A stretch of 64,000 nucleotides of DNA from Halosimplex salinum (GCF_003730195.1 NZ_QWGG01000005.1:220944-284943); one strand, 5' to 3'; shown: positions 35,350-46,200, numbered from the stretch's first letter. The notes: a model not told the origin generated them from the letters alone. Made by a program: numbers and translations.

Positions 35350-36900
35350 ATGGACGATAGCCGGGCCGTTCGCACCCTCGCGGCGACTGCGGTACTGGCC
35401 GTCGTAGCCGCGAGTCTGCTCGGTGCCGGCGGGTTCGGTTTCGCCGGTTTCGCGTCGGCCGACGCCGACGACGCGACCGACTCGTCCCCGCTCGCCGGGA
35501 CGGTCGTTCCGACGGCCGGGACCGATACCCTCGGAACGCTGAGTGAGAACACCACGGCGACGGCGACGCCGACACCCACGCCGACCGCCACCCCCTCCTC
35601 GCCGACGAACTCGACGCCCACACCGACACCCGACGGCGCGCTCTCGGACGTGACGAACACGACCGAGAACACCACCGATTCCGTCACGAACACGACCGAG
35701 AATACGACTGACTCGACGACGGACACGACCGATTCCGTCACGAACACCACCGAGAACGCGACCGACTCGGTGACAGAGACGACGGACGACACCACGGAGT
35801 CACTGACCAACGCGACCGAGGAGACGCTCCAGAACACCACCGACACCGTCACGAATACGACCGACGGTGTCACGAATACGACCGAGAACGTCACGTCACC
35901 GATCGCCAGCGAGACCGACGAGCTTCTCGAGACGAACCTGACAGCGACCGTCTCACTGGACTCGAACGCGACGGCCGGAACGAACGCGACGGCCGACGCC
36001 AACGCGTCGCTCGCCCTCCAGAGCGAGCCATCGACGGCCGAGCCGACTACCGTTGCTCCGACCTCGAGTCCGTCACCGGGGGCCGATAGCAGTGACCAGG
36101 ATCACGAACGCTCGACGACTGCGACAGCTTCGGGAGCGCTGGCTCCCGGCGACGGCGAGGCCGGAGACACAGGCACCGCGCCGCCTCGCTCGCCGGGCGG
36201 AGCGGCCATCGGTGGCGCGCTCGTCGTCGCCGGCGTCGCCGCCGCCGGGGCGTCGAAACACGTCGCGGCGAACACGGCTGCTACCCAGAGCGGGCAACTC
36301 GGGTGGATCGCTCGAGGACTGCACCTGAAAGCCCGCGCGGCCGTCGACGCCGCGGGGAGACAGGTGGCGCGCCTCCCGCGGATCGTCTTCCCACCGGGGT
36401 ACAGTCGGCACGACGACTCCGACCCGCTCGAACACGAGACGCGGCGGTCGCTGTTCGAGACGGTCGAGCGTTCGCCGGGGGTCAACCTCTCGACGCTGGC
36501 CGACGACAGCGACGGCTCGCTGTCGACCGTGCGCCACCACCTCCGCATCCTCGAAGAGGAGCACCTGCTGGTCAGCGAGCGCATCCGCGGTCAGCGCCGG
36601 TACTTCCCCAGCAACGAGTCCGACCCGGCGCTGGTCGCGGCGCTCGACGACACCGCGACGGAGCCTATCCTCCGGACGCTCGCACAGCACGGGCCGTCCT
36701 CCGTGAGCGAACTCGCCGACGCGCTCGGCCGCGACGCGAGCACCGTCTCTCACCACCTCTCGCGGCTGGAAGACGACGGGCTGATCGAGCGCGAGCGCGA
36801 CGGTCGGTCCGTCCAGAACAGTCTCTCGCCGGTCGCCGAACGAGTACTCTCGCGACCGGAGGGAGTGAGCGGTCCGCGGCGGTCGGTCGCGACGGAGTGA
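35350..36900 (+). CDS. membrane-spanning regulator: sequon-rich ectodomain, one TM helix, two cytoplasmic winged helices
   Basis: The 516-residue protein has a signal or first TM at 8-36 and a Thr/Asn/Glu low-complexity ectodomain at 37-280 with at least 17 N-x-S/T sequons (NTTENTTDS-type repeats). A TM helix follows at about 283-306, then a basic linker. One winged helix lies at about 362-420 (LSTLADDSDGSLSTVRHHL...) and another at 432-500 (VSELADALGRDASTVSHHLSRLEDDGLIERE). The layout implies an envelope signal passed to DNA without phosphorelay. The nearby HTH gene at 36902 faces it convergently. Confidence 0.82.
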   Translation: MDDSRAVRTLAATAVLAVVAASLLGAGGFGFAGFASADADDATDSSPLAGTVVPTAGTDTLGTLSENTTATATPTPTPTATPSSPTNSTPTPTPDGALSDVTNTTENTTDSVTNTTENTTDSTTDTTDSVTNTTENATDSVTETTDDTTESLTNATEETLQNTTDTVTNTTDGVTNTTENVTSPIASETDELLETNLTATVSLDSNATAGTNATADANASLALQSEPSTAEPTTVAPTSSPSPGADSSDQDHERSTTATASGALAPGDGEAGDTGTAPPRSPGGAAIGGALVVAGVAAAGASKHVAANTAATQSGQLGWIARGLHLKARAAVDAAGRQVARLPRIVFPPGYSRHDDSDPLEHETRRSLFETVERSPGVNLSTLADDSDGSLSTVRHHLRILEEEHLLVSERIRGQRRYFPSNESDPALVAALDDTATEPILRTLAQHGPSSVSELADALGRDASTVSHHLSRLEDDGLIERERDGRSVQNSLSPVAERVLSRPEGVSGPRRSVATE

Positions 36901-36901
36901 C

Positions 36902-37138
36902 CTACTCCTCCAGTCGAACCGGGATCCACCACACGCGACTGCGGCCGCCGACCTTCTTGCTCGTCACGTCCGTCTCGTCCTGCAGGTCGTGGAGTCGGTT
37001 GAGCGCGGTGCGCCGGGAACACTCGAGCACCTCGGCGACCTCGGTTGCGGTCAGCGGCTCCGCGTAGTCCTCGCGCTCGCGGAACACCTCGATCACGTCC
37101 GATTCGGTGTACTGGGTCTCGCGACCGGGGTCGACCAT
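36902..37138 (-). CDS. small winged-helix DNA-binding protein
   Basis: The 78-residue protein is a single HTH domain: LTATEVAEVLECSRRTALNRLHDLQ, followed by a wing TDVTSKKVGGRSRVWWIPV. The start is the Met of MVDPGRETQYT, eight codons inside the longer frame. It is convergent with the membrane regulator at 35350, the stops being 1 bp apart, so the two transcripts may interfere. Its target is unknown. Confidence 0.78.
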   Translation of the reverse strand: MVDPGRETQYTESDVIEVFREREDYAEPLTATEVAEVLECSRRTALNRLHDLQDETDVTSKKVGGRSRVWWIPVRLEE

Positions 37139-37287
37139 ACCGACTGTTGGGCCGTGACACACTTAGCCGTTCCTTCGAGGGAATGGATCCGTCCGGATCA
37201 GCCTTTGGTGGGCCGCGAGGAGGCCGACGCTGTCCTTCCTGACACTGAACGGGAGGATTCACACTGAGCCGCGCCGACGGCCCGGAT

Positions 37288-37497
37288 GTGCCAGCCCAAC
37301 TGGACCCCGACTTCCCGCTGTTTCTCGGCGGTATGCTCGCCGGGATCTGTCTGTTCGTCGCCGCGCTGGTCTACGTCGTCGCCCTCCCCGGTTCGCCCGC
37401 GCTCGTGCTCTCGTACGCCTTCGGCGCGCTCGGTGCCGTGTTTCTGGGTGTCGGCGTGCTGGCCGCGGTGGGGCTGTGGGCGTATCGGCGGGACTGA
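37288..37497 (+). CDS. two-helix membrane protein, 69 residues
   Basis: It starts at GTG (37288) and has two hydrophobic helices (residues about 10-34 and 38-66) separated by a short loop, ending with RRD. It is a typical haloarchaeal small membrane protein of unknown role. The stop lies next to the truncated gene at 37499, which runs in the opposite direction. Confidence 0.6.
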   Translation: MPAQLDPDFPLFLGGMLAGICLFVAALVYVVALPGSPALVLSYAFGALGAVFLGVGVLAAVGLWAYRRD

Positions 37498-37498
37498 A

Positions 37499-37717
37499 TC
37501 ACTCCACGGCCCGCAGGACGGTCGTGATCTGCGTCTCCTCACCCTCGGTGGTCACGTCGAGGTCGTAGCCGACGGCGAGGACGAGCGTGCGGTCGTCCCG
37601 TTCCTGGACGACGACACCGCGGTCGGCCTCGCAGGGACCGAACTGGCGGCCCGAGCCACCGGGGCACTCGGCGCTCGCCCAGCGCTGGGCGACGGTCTGG
37701 TTGAACGCGGCCGTCAC
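37499..37717 (-). pseudogene. truncated 3' fragment of an unknown gene at the island border
   Basis: Seventy-two residues are readable from a GTG at 37715-37717 (TAAFNQTVAQRWASAECPGG...). The frame stays open and protein-like up to about 37750, where a TAA appears and the DNA changes abruptly to AT-rich sequence. The reading looks like the C-terminal part of a larger exported protein (two Cys, acidic, beta-rich) that lost its 5' end. It could still be a short gene using the GTG. Confidence 0.5.
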
Positions 37718-39229
37718 GGCGACGCCCGATTCGACGCGGGAGCGGTGAATGTGATATATTAATTACCATTCTTCTACGCCCGCGTGAGGGTTGCTGGAGT
37801 ACCAAAACTCTAGAACCAAGTTACAATATGAAGGAAGATATTATCTGATGAATTATAATATTGTAGCTATCGAAAATTGACGTGGCTGGGTTGTCTCCGA
37901 CCCATAATTGCTTTCACATTTTCGGGAATACGAAACGGCTTGATTCAGTGGCACAGCTCAGACGAGACAATTTCATTCGATTGGAAATTAGTATAACCAA
38001 TTCAATAAGTTGTCGCGAAGTGCGTTGGTCCTCGGGGGGTATCTATACACTCAGAGTTGCCTTTCTCAGAACTAAATTGATCCCGACTTACGGTGTCCAA
38101 AGCCCCCGTTAAACGGCGTTTTTGTAATTACACCCCATTCAGAATCGGTTTTACGGAAGGTACAGCCTGCGCGCCACACCGCTATAATAGTGAATAGAAG
38201 GGGTCGAGCGTGGCTAGACTGGGGTGTTTGAACGCTGTCGCGAACGGACGTAGAAGCGCCGAAGCGGGCGATATCGCCGTAGAAAAGCCGTCTCGGCGGA
38301 ACCTGATGAAATCCCGGCGGGCCGAAAACATGTCAACCCTGTCGTTCGAGGCACACCCGAAATCGGAAAAGGGTAGCAATAGCGGGCCTCTACTGCCAAC
38401 CTTGCAACTGCTCGGCTCCCGTAGGTGTGCGACACGACGGACAGGACGCGCTCGCTCACGACTGGGATTTCACGGGTCTGAGCCCGCTCTGATTCCCCAC
38501 GCGGCGCGCGCCGCTCGTCGACGACCCATCTAGGCACGATCTCGATTTCAACGCACCATTATAGCGGGGAATCGCCTCCCCTGTATCGCCGAAACGATGG
38601 CGGAAGACCACGGTCTTCTGTCCAGATCGCCATATATCTGGCCCTGCACAGTCGAGTGATCAGCAGACGCGTTTCAACCCTGACTGTCTCCGTCGAACGG
38701 TCCCTTCAGCACCCGGTAGAGTGACTTCAAACACACTCTAGAAAATATGATAAATTGAATCAGATCGGCACCGGTCGAAGTCCGACTCGACCTACTCGAA
38801 TCGTCCCACACACCGACTCGAAAAATCATACAATATCTGACTAACTAACGCTGACTCGCTGATCACGGTCCAGAATCGGTAACCGACTTCGAGAATCATA
38901 CGAATTCTAACAGTAGCTGTTCGGCCTCGTACGAGGGTCGGATCTGGATACTCATGTGACTCCCAGATCGACCATGGACGCCGATCTACTCAGATTTCAT
39001 ATGGATTTGAATCGGCCGATCAACTGGTCCGGTTTGGGGCCTCTCGATGGCCCTGTCTGTGAGGGTCCAAACCGAGGTCGGCCCGGCGACGACTAGCCGA
39101 ACTCCCTCGCGCTGTAGCACCGTGCCCATCGTCCAGCGTCGCCCCTCGTGGAACGATCCCTCGGCTACGCTCACTGACCGAACGCTCGCTCGCCCGCTGG
39201 TTTTTCTCGGGGCACGAGGGGTGCCCCCG
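37718..39229. other. about 1.5 kb AT-rich region without supported genes
   Basis: GC content drops sharply from 37745. The short open frames (for example 37882-38112 and 38210-38533) have no haloarchaeal amino-acid bias and no motif. One palindrome, GAAGACC-AC-GGTCTTC at 38603-38618, is visible, along with loosely repeated AATCATAC(A/G)A strings near 38825 and 38895. It may hold decayed mobile DNA and regulatory sequence for the Hint protein at 39230. Confidence 0.6.
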
Positions 39230-40477
39230 ATGCAGCACAACAGCACGGGACGCGACGGAGACGGCGCGTCCACGACGGGTGGTACAGGCACGATCGAACT
39301 CGCAGCCGGTGGCTTCAGGCCGGACACGGAACTCATCACAGCGAGCGGGCCGACGCGCATCTCGGAGCTCTCGGCTGGCGACCGCGTCTACGCCTTCGAC
39401 CTGACGACGCACCTGATCAAACTAAAGCGGGTCACCAGTGTCCAGCAGGTCACCTACGACGGTGACCTCGTCGCACTCGAAACGAATCGCTGCAATCTGC
39501 ACGTCCATCCAGAGCACCGGATAGTCTGTCGAACGATCGGCCAGGACGAACTGAGAATTCGGCCGGCCGAGGCACTCGAAGACTACGAGAACTACAAGCT
39601 CGCGAACGACTGGCGGACGCTTCCAGGCGAGCGTCTCGAGGAAGTCGATATCACCGACTTCGTCGACGACTACGAGATGTGCGCGGAAACCGACGTCCAC
39701 GGACACACCGTGCGAGCGCGACTGCCGGAGGGGTGTGAACCAGTCCGGCGGAACGGCCACGTCGGCTACTGCTTCGACCCGGAGACGTTCGAAGCCCATC
39801 AGGAGGCGATCGAGTCGATCGCTGCCGAGGTATTCATCCACGCCGGTCCGAACCACCATCGTCGCCCGTACCGCTTCGACGGTGACGACTTCGTCGAGTT
39901 TCTCGGCTGGTTCGTCACCGAAGGGAGTACCACCTGGCCGACCAGCAGCGACACGATACAGATACAGATCGCACAACAAGACGAGGAACATCGGCCGGCG
40001 ATACGGGACCTGTTCGACCGGATGGGGTTCGCAGGGCACACGGATTCGAAATCGTTCAGCTTCTCATCGAAGGTCTTCGGACGGCTCCTCGAATCGCTGT
40101 GTGGGACGGGGAGCCACGAGAAACACCTCCCGGCGTTCGTCTGGGACCTCAGTACGAACCAACAGGAGCTCCTGTACGAAACGCTGCTGGCGGGCGATGG
40201 ATCGGAGTGCGGTACCTACTACACCGCGAGTGACAGGCTCGCCGCGCAGTTGTGTCGACTCCTCGTCGAACTCGGACTGAAACCGAAGTGGACGAATCGG
40301 CGCGGGACCTGGCGTGTGTGCGGGCGGGACGTCAACGACGGGTTCATGTCCTCTCAGAATGTTCGCCGCGTGGACTCTTCGGGGACACTCTATCGACTTA
40401 CGATGAAGGATTATTCGTCGGTACTGGCCGGTCGGACCGGAATCTTCCAGTGGGTCGGAGTGAGTCGAGTTTCGTAG
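39230..40477 (+). CDS. free-standing Hint/LAGLIDADG (intein-like) protein without splicing residues
   Basis: The 415-residue protein shows intein blocks in order: block A-like FRPDTELITASGPTRISEL with AGDRVYAFD, block B-like NLHVHPEHRIV (conserved His), two LAGLIDADG motifs (EFLGWFVTEGS and LLAGDGSECGTYY) and block F-like YRLTMKDYSSVLAG. The position of the first splicing Cys/Ser is Gly or Phe, and no C-terminal His-Asn is present, so it cannot splice normally. No extein-like sequence flanks it. It is probably a homing endonuclease set free from an intein. The Met at 39230 is preferred. Confidence 0.78.
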   Translation: MQHNSTGRDGDGASTTGGTGTIELAAGGFRPDTELITASGPTRISELSAGDRVYAFDLTTHLIKLKRVTSVQQVTYDGDLVALETNRCNLHVHPEHRIVCRTIGQDELRIRPAEALEDYENYKLANDWRTLPGERLEEVDITDFVDDYEMCAETDVHGHTVRARLPEGCEPVRRNGHVGYCFDPETFEAHQEAIESIAAEVFIHAGPNHHRRPYRFDGDDFVEFLGWFVTEGSTTWPTSSDTIQIQIAQQDEEHRPAIRDLFDRMGFAGHTDSKSFSFSSKVFGRLLESLCGTGSHEKHLPAFVWDLSTNQQELLYETLLAGDGSECGTYYTASDRLAAQLCRLLVELGLKPKWTNRRGTWRVCGRDVNDGFMSSQNVRRVDSSGTLYRLTMKDYSSVLAGRTGIFQWVGVSRVS

Positions 40478-40654
40478 GTGGTGTTGCTATAGCTCGGGCA
40501 CTGGCCAGTTATGGAAGCCAACAGCGATCGTTCGGTTTCGACTATCTTACTTTCGTACTTCGTAGATCAATAATATTCGTTCAGTACGTGTGCGTCTTCA
40601 GCGCGATGTCTGGTGGAAGGAAAGAGACTGGTGAGCAAACGACAGAACAGCCAG

Positions 40655-41668
40655 TTACTCAGCCTCGGCATCGATCACTGGTTCTTCGCTTTCGGTAGTC
40701 TCGTTCGAATGCGCCGCCTGGTAGGCGTTTTTATACCGCTGGATTTTTCGGTAGAGCAGGTAGCCAAAGCCCCCTACATACAGTACAACATAGACGAAGA
40801 AAGCGGTAAGTTGGGGGAGGCCCGTCACGGCCTGGATCAACCCGCTCCCGATTCCGACTGTGGTGTTGTAGGTTGCGTGGATTACCGCCGCGATGATGAG
40901 CCCTTTTACGATGATTGGACCACGGTTCTCAGAATTAAACTTCGCTAACCCGAGGTAATAGCCCGCGAACGCCGAGTAGATGACGTGCCCGGGCCCGGCT
41001 AACGCGCGGGTGGCAGTGATATCACCGCCGATACCGATCAGGTCCAAGCCGAGAGACAGACCGCCGACTTCTCCGACTGCTCCACTGATATAGATGGCAT
41101 TTTCGATAGTAGCGAATCCGAGTCCGGCGACAGCACCGTACACTGCACCGTCGATAACTGCGGCGAACCGAGCGTCGTTATACGCATAGAGCCGTACAGC
41201 AAGCAGTTTCACTGACTCCTCTATGGGGCCCACGATGAGGTAGAAAAACAGAACCATCCCGATACCACCGAGCGTCGTGAAAACCGGCTGAAACAAGCTA
41301 TTGACAACGGCAGCAAACCCTGCGATGAGCACGCCAAGTATGAAGGTAGCCGCGAGCAGCGATAGCGGCTCGCTGGTCGTTACATCGCTGTACCAGACAT
41401 ACCCCGCCAATGCCAGCGCAGGGAGGGCAGAGAGGATCGCTAGCACGCCGATTAAGGGCTCCCTCAGAATACTGAGTCCGCCGACGGCGAGGAAAATTAA
41501 TAGTGCGAGCAGGACCAAGAGAATCTGGCCGGTACGAACCGCCAACCAGTAGACCGCGACCGAGGCGCTATCAAGGAGGGACCGCTGTTCCCACGATGAG
41601 ATCCCGTAGAGATCCCGCTCACCGTCCGCCGCCTCGACAGGATCCGTCTCTTTTTCTATGTCTTGCAT
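40655..41668 (-). CDS. PrsW-family intramembrane metalloprotease
   Basis: The 337-residue membrane protein has about nine hydrophobic helices and the PrsW motifs VGPIEESVKLLAV (catalytic Glu-Glu), GLGFATIENAIY, GPGHVIYSAFAGYYLG and AAVIHATYNT (metal-binding His). PrsW in Bacillus cuts an anti-sigma factor; the haloarchaeal homologues have unknown substrates. The N- and C-terminal tails are acidic and cytoplasmic. It is lower in GC than the core region. Confidence 0.87.
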   Translation of the reverse strand: MQDIEKETDPVEAADGERDLYGISSWEQRSLLDSASVAVYWLAVRTGQILLVLLALLIFLAVGGLSILREPLIGVLAILSALPALALAGYVWYSDVTTSEPLSLLAATFILGVLIAGFAAVVNSLFQPVFTTLGGIGMVLFFYLIVGPIEESVKLLAVRLYAYNDARFAAVIDGAVYGAVAGLGFATIENAIYISGAVGEVGGLSLGLDLIGIGGDITATRALAGPGHVIYSAFAGYYLGLAKFNSENRGPIIVKGLIIAAVIHATYNTTVGIGSGLIQAVTGLPQLTAFFVYVVLYVGGFGYLLYRKIQRYKNAYQAAHSNETTESEEPVIDAEAE

Positions 41669-42338
41669 ACCGTTTCTATCAGAGAGTAGTTCGCTTCTTC
41701 AGCACAGAACAGAAGGAACCTATCAATCAACGCTTGACAGACCACTAGTTAGGTATAAGTTCTGGATGGTTCTTAAACCACAGTTTGTCTCAGTTAATCA
41801 ATTGTGAGGCCTGGAGTGACAGAACGACGTTGTCGTGCTGACTACACGCTCTGTACTGAGCAGATCCGACCCTGTGGTAGAATCGGACACGACTTTCTGT
41901 GCCGGACTCACTGAGTTTCTTATTCAGTACGGACGCGAACAGATAGCGGCCGCAGGAACCCAGTTCTATCGTATCAACTGTCGCGATCAGAGGTTTAAAT
42001 GAAATCGAGTTCCACTACGATCGGCATTCAGCTATTGAATCTGTCAACTTCTGCAGGTTGACTGCCGTATCAGACATCTGTAGATAACGGCTTTCGGCTA
42101 TCCCGTTCGACAACCCTACCAGTCCGTGTTAGCATGTATCTCGGCCAAATTGGCCGATCATAGTTCCTGCGACAGTAACCGATTCTGTCAGAGTTGACAG
42201 CTTACCCGGGACTATTTTACCTCTTTCTGTCGAGTAGGGCAGTCATGTTTAATAACTGAACAGTAGTAGCGATATAATCCCTCTGACGACGAAGTGATCG
42301 GTTGCAGTACAGCAGTAACTGCGTTGAAGGAGCGAAAA
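41669..42338. other. 670-bp non-coding stretch with a palindrome
   Basis: No gene is supported. TCGGCCAA-A-TTGGCCGA at 42141-42157 is a perfect 8-bp palindrome about 180 bp before the cupin gene and could be an operator. The stretch 41820-42000 has the look of conserved non-coding or transposon-derived sequence, which I cannot prove without a search. Confidence 0.5.
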
Positions 42339-42998
42339 ATGACACCAGCAAAAGAAACACGAGCTGAGGAACTATCCCCGGAAACGAGCGGCGAGACACC
42401 CAGATTCATGCGGCGACCGGTGCTCAAAGCCCTCGGTGTCGGAGCCGGCCTTTCGGCTGGCAGCGGCATTGTCGCTGCTTCAGGTGGCGATGACCACGAC
42501 ACCAAAACTGACGAACCCGGGGACGATGACGATGACGACGACGAACAGGACACTCAGGTCGATGAACCAGACGGATTCGAAGTAGAGATACTTGCGGGGC
42601 ATGCCCCGTTCCCTGACGAAGTGTCCTCGACATCGGCACTCACGTTCACTGGAACAGGCGACGACGACGACGGCCCTCCGATCGGTTCTCACTATCATCT
42701 GGACGATGATTCGACCATGGTGGTTGGCGAAGTGACCTGGAAGCCGGGCGGGACCTCTGGCTGGCACCGCCACCCAGGAGTGGTGTTCGTCACTATGCTC
42801 AAAGGCGAGATCGAAGTCACCTGGGAGCGAGATTGCGTTCCCCGTACCTACTCGGAGGGTGAGGGGTTCTTCGATCCAGGGGTGGTACACAACGCGGATA
42901 ACCGGAGCGACGACGAGAATGCGAGGGCATACGCGGTCTTCCTCGGCATCCCCGACGGTGAACCTGCGACAATATGGGTCGAACCAGTGGACTGCTGA
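42339..42998 (+). CDS. exported cupin-domain protein (Tat signal)
   Basis: The 219-residue protein has a twin-arginine stretch (MRRPVLKALGVGAGLSAG, about residues 26-43), an Asp-rich linker and a single cupin with metal-binding His in GWHRHPGVVFVTML and a late His in DPGVVHNADN. Such cupins bind a divalent metal and may be oxygenases or sugar-binding proteins; the substrate is unknown. The Met of MTPAKE starts it 15 codons inside a longer frame. The DNA is AT-richer than the core. Confidence 0.8.
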   Translation: MTPAKETRAEELSPETSGETPRFMRRPVLKALGVGAGLSAGSGIVAASGGDDHDTKTDEPGDDDDDDDEQDTQVDEPDGFEVEILAGHAPFPDEVSSTSALTFTGTGDDDDGPPIGSHYHLDDDSTMVVGEVTWKPGGTSGWHRHPGVVFVTMLKGEIEVTWERDCVPRTYSEGEGFFDPGVVHNADNRSDDENARAYAVFLGIPDGEPATIWVEPVDC

Positions 42999-43228
42999 GG
43001 ATCCGACCCATCTATTTGATGGTTTATGTTAGTCGAGTAAAGCGGAACGTGAACAGACGCAGTTTCTCAATTTCGGCCAGAGAGACGAACTCCGAACAAT
43101 GTTCCAATTCAGGTACGCCCACTCGATGGAGAGCAATAAGCCGGAGACGAACTCCTTGAGACATCGCCTCTATCGGATACCATCAAATTCTTAACACGCT
43201 TGCCGGATAGCGAGAGAACTGACCAGCA

Positions 43229-46200
43229 CTACTCGTCGATAATCTCGTCGCGGAGCTGTGCTACCGTATAGACATCCGTAAAGCCGGGCTCGTCGATGTT
43301 CATCGACTGGGCGGGCGTCCCCTCGGAATAGGTCTTCTCGACGCGCGGCTCGCCCTCGAGCGGGTCGTTGAGTGCCGCGAGCACCTCATGGGCGTCCGTA
43401 TGGGACATCACGACCCAGATTGCCTCTTCTGGGTCACAGGCGGCCATCTTGTCGTAGTCCTCGGGGACTGCCCGGCGAGTGTCGTGATTGATGCGTTCGA
43501 CCTCGATGGTCAGGACGACCTCGCCATCCTCGTCGAGGCCGACGAGATCCAGCCGGTGGCGCTCGAAGTCGTCGGCAGCCGCCTCGACATCCTCACCGTC
43601 ACCGAAGAACGCATCGGCGTCGATCGACCCCTCCTTCAGGTCGTAGTAGGGGCGGATAGTCACCACGTCGGAGTCGGGATCCTTGGCGAACTCGCGAGTG
43701 GCCCAGCGGTCGCTCACCTCAACGCCGAGGACGTGCTCGGCGGACTCGTCGAGGTCGCCCTTGCCGTGGCCGAAGGCAACGCCGTGGCTGTGGGACTCCT
43801 GGATCACGGCTCGCCCGTCGGGCGTGAGCGAGTAGAGGCGATAGGGGCGGTCGGTATCCTTGGTGACCAGTCCGTCGTCGATCAGTCGCTCGACGTCGTC
43901 GGTCTCGATGCCAGCGTACTCCTGTATCCTGATCATGGAGTCACGGGCGATGTCGTACTCCGGGCGGTCGTACTGGTTCTGCTGGGCATTGTACACTGCC
44001 TGCATGAAACACAGCTCTCTGGGCGAGTAGTCCGAGGCGACGATCTCCTCGGAGGAGAGCGAGAGGTTCAGTTCGCAGATCGGGAAGTCGTCAGGGTCGA
44101 CGCCCGTCATAGAATGACAGCAGTCGATCGCCTGCATCATCCCGTGGGCGCTGACGTTGTAGCGATTCTCACACTGCTCACAGCGGATCGCGTGGGAGGT
44201 GTCGTCGTAGCCGACGCAGTCGGGGAGGCGCTTCGTGTAGGGAAGCAGGGTATCGACGCGGGGGAGTTCGTCGGCGCTCTCGTCGTCTGCACCGAACTCG
44301 TGGTCGACGGTGCTTGGTCCACCAAGCTCGATGCCCGCTTGCTCGGTGGTTCGCTCGACCACGTCGTCGACGGCCGCCTCGAAGGCACCGCGATCGGCGC
44401 CCCGGAGCGGGTCGTCGCTCGCAGGGTGGCCGGGCGGTGCCGGCAGGGACTCGCCGAGGAGCGGGCGGACCGGGTCGTCCCCGAAGTCCGCGCCGGGTCT
44501 GACGAGCCACTCGCCGCGGCCGAGCGCGCCGAGGCGCCGTTCGACATCACTGGGGGACATGTCCCCCGTCGCGAGGACGTCTGGCAGGTGGCGGTCCACA
44601 GCGACGTTCCCGACGACGAAGGTCGCGGTCTCGTTGAGGGCTTCACGATAGGTGTTGTTCGCCGGGTCCGGCGAGTCGAGTTGCTCGAGGAACTGGACAC
44701 CGAGCGTCACCGACAGGTCGAAGCTCCGGCCCTGGGCGAGCAGCGTGTCGACGAGTTCCGTGTCGGCGACGTCCTTCGCCTCCTCAAGATAAAGGTTGAC
44801 CTGCGGAGTGTCCGCGCCGCTCGGTGTCCGTTCCTCTCGGGCTTTGAGCGCGGTCCAGAGATTCGAGAGGAGGACGAGCGTGAGCGTCCGCTTGACGCGG
44901 GTTTCCATCCCGCCGAAGTCGAAGATGATGACCGTGTCCTCGTCGACGACCCCGTTGAAATCGAACCGAGCGTCGTCACCCTCGGGGACGTGGTCGAACA
45001 GTGGCGCGAGGCGGGCGTCGGTCGCGATGGTCTCGACACGCGAGATCGCACCACCGAGAATCTTCGTGAAGACGTCGCGGTCCCGCTCGAGGAGGCCGGT
45101 GAAGTACGTCTCGAAGGTGGACTCTGAGACGGGCGGTGGCGTCTCGTTGCCCTGCGTGCGCTGTAGGGCGTCGTAGAGGGTCGTGTGCCCGAAGGCGTCC
45201 GACCCGTGGACGGGGTCGTACAGTGCGCGCAGGTGGTTGCGGATGACTCTGGGAGATTCGGTGGCGTCGTCGTACTGGCCGGCCGGCATCGCGCCTCTGA
45301 GAATCTCCTCGTAGTGGCCGGTCTTCCGCGAGCGGGCCTCCTCTCTTGGGAGGCCCGCGTCGAGGAGCGGCCCGATATCGAAGAAGGAGAACGCCGGGAG
45401 CACACTAGTCAGATCGAAATAGCGGACGTCGTCGAGATTGCCTTGTGTCCGGTAGTGCGTTCGCAGGTACTCCTGGGCGGTGCCACCGCCCTTGTAGTCG
45501 AAGAGGATGTCCGGGCCGTCCGTGGCGTCGATATTGGAGAGCATCGCGCCGATGGTGAGGACGGACTTGCCCGACCCGGTGTCGCCGACGATCACCTGGT
45601 GTCGGGGCTGGTGTTCGGGCGGGAGGACGAGCGGATGGTCGACGGGCTGGCGGTCGCTCGTGAGCGGCTGGACGAGCGCCATGCCCGGTGGGCGGTAGCG
45701 CCGGAGCTTGCCGGGTTCCGGGAGTGCGATGCCCGTGCGCTCGCGGTTGCGGACGCCGACGGCGCGCTGGCCGGTCGGCGTGAGTGCCGCGCCGTCGAGT
45801 AGGCAGAGGCCGGGGAGTTCCTCCGGGGTAGTGACGAGGCCGGGGCTGGTGAACGAGCGACGGATGCGGTTCCACGTGCGCTCGTATTCGACGGGGTCGT
45901 GGACGCGCTCGCAGAGTGCCTCGAAGCAATCAGTTCCTGGGCCTGCCTCGTCCGGGTCGTCGACGCGGACCTCGCCCTCGACGTGGTGGAAGGGGCCGTC
46001 GACCGGGCCGAGTGCCGTGGCGAGACTCTCGGCGATTCTGGTTGGTGGGCGACCCGTGTGGTCCGGGAAGACGACAGCGCGTGCAGTGACCTGGAACGTG
46101 CGGTGAGCATCCCGGTCGGCGAGACCGTGAAGGCGCTCTTTGTCTGCAGCGGGCGGTTCGTATGCGCGGTCCTCCTCGACCGGTCGCGGGAACAAAGCCT

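Noticed and set aside
35645..35900. Apparent tandem DNA repeats (ACGAACACGACCGAGAA-like units)
   Set aside because: They are the coding form of the NTTENTTD protein repeats of the membrane regulator, with no CRISPR-like spacer structure.
37882..38537. Short frames in the AT-rich gap (76 to 107 codons)
   Set aside because: No acidic halophilic bias, no motif and mutually overlapping frames on both strands at 38210-38537.
41811..42240. Insertion-sequence remnant before the cupin gene
   Set aside because: The text feels familiar from other Haloarchaea, but I find neither terminal inverted repeats nor a transposase frame, so I only note it as non-coding.
42999..43228. Possible transposase fragment reading FGQRDELRTMFQFRYAHSM
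   Set aside because: Some 40 residues of open frame with no diagnostic motif and no flanking repeat.
43388..45127. 579-codon plus-strand frame opposite the TraD-like ATPase
   Set aside because: Antisense shadow; the minus strand carries Walker A and B motifs.
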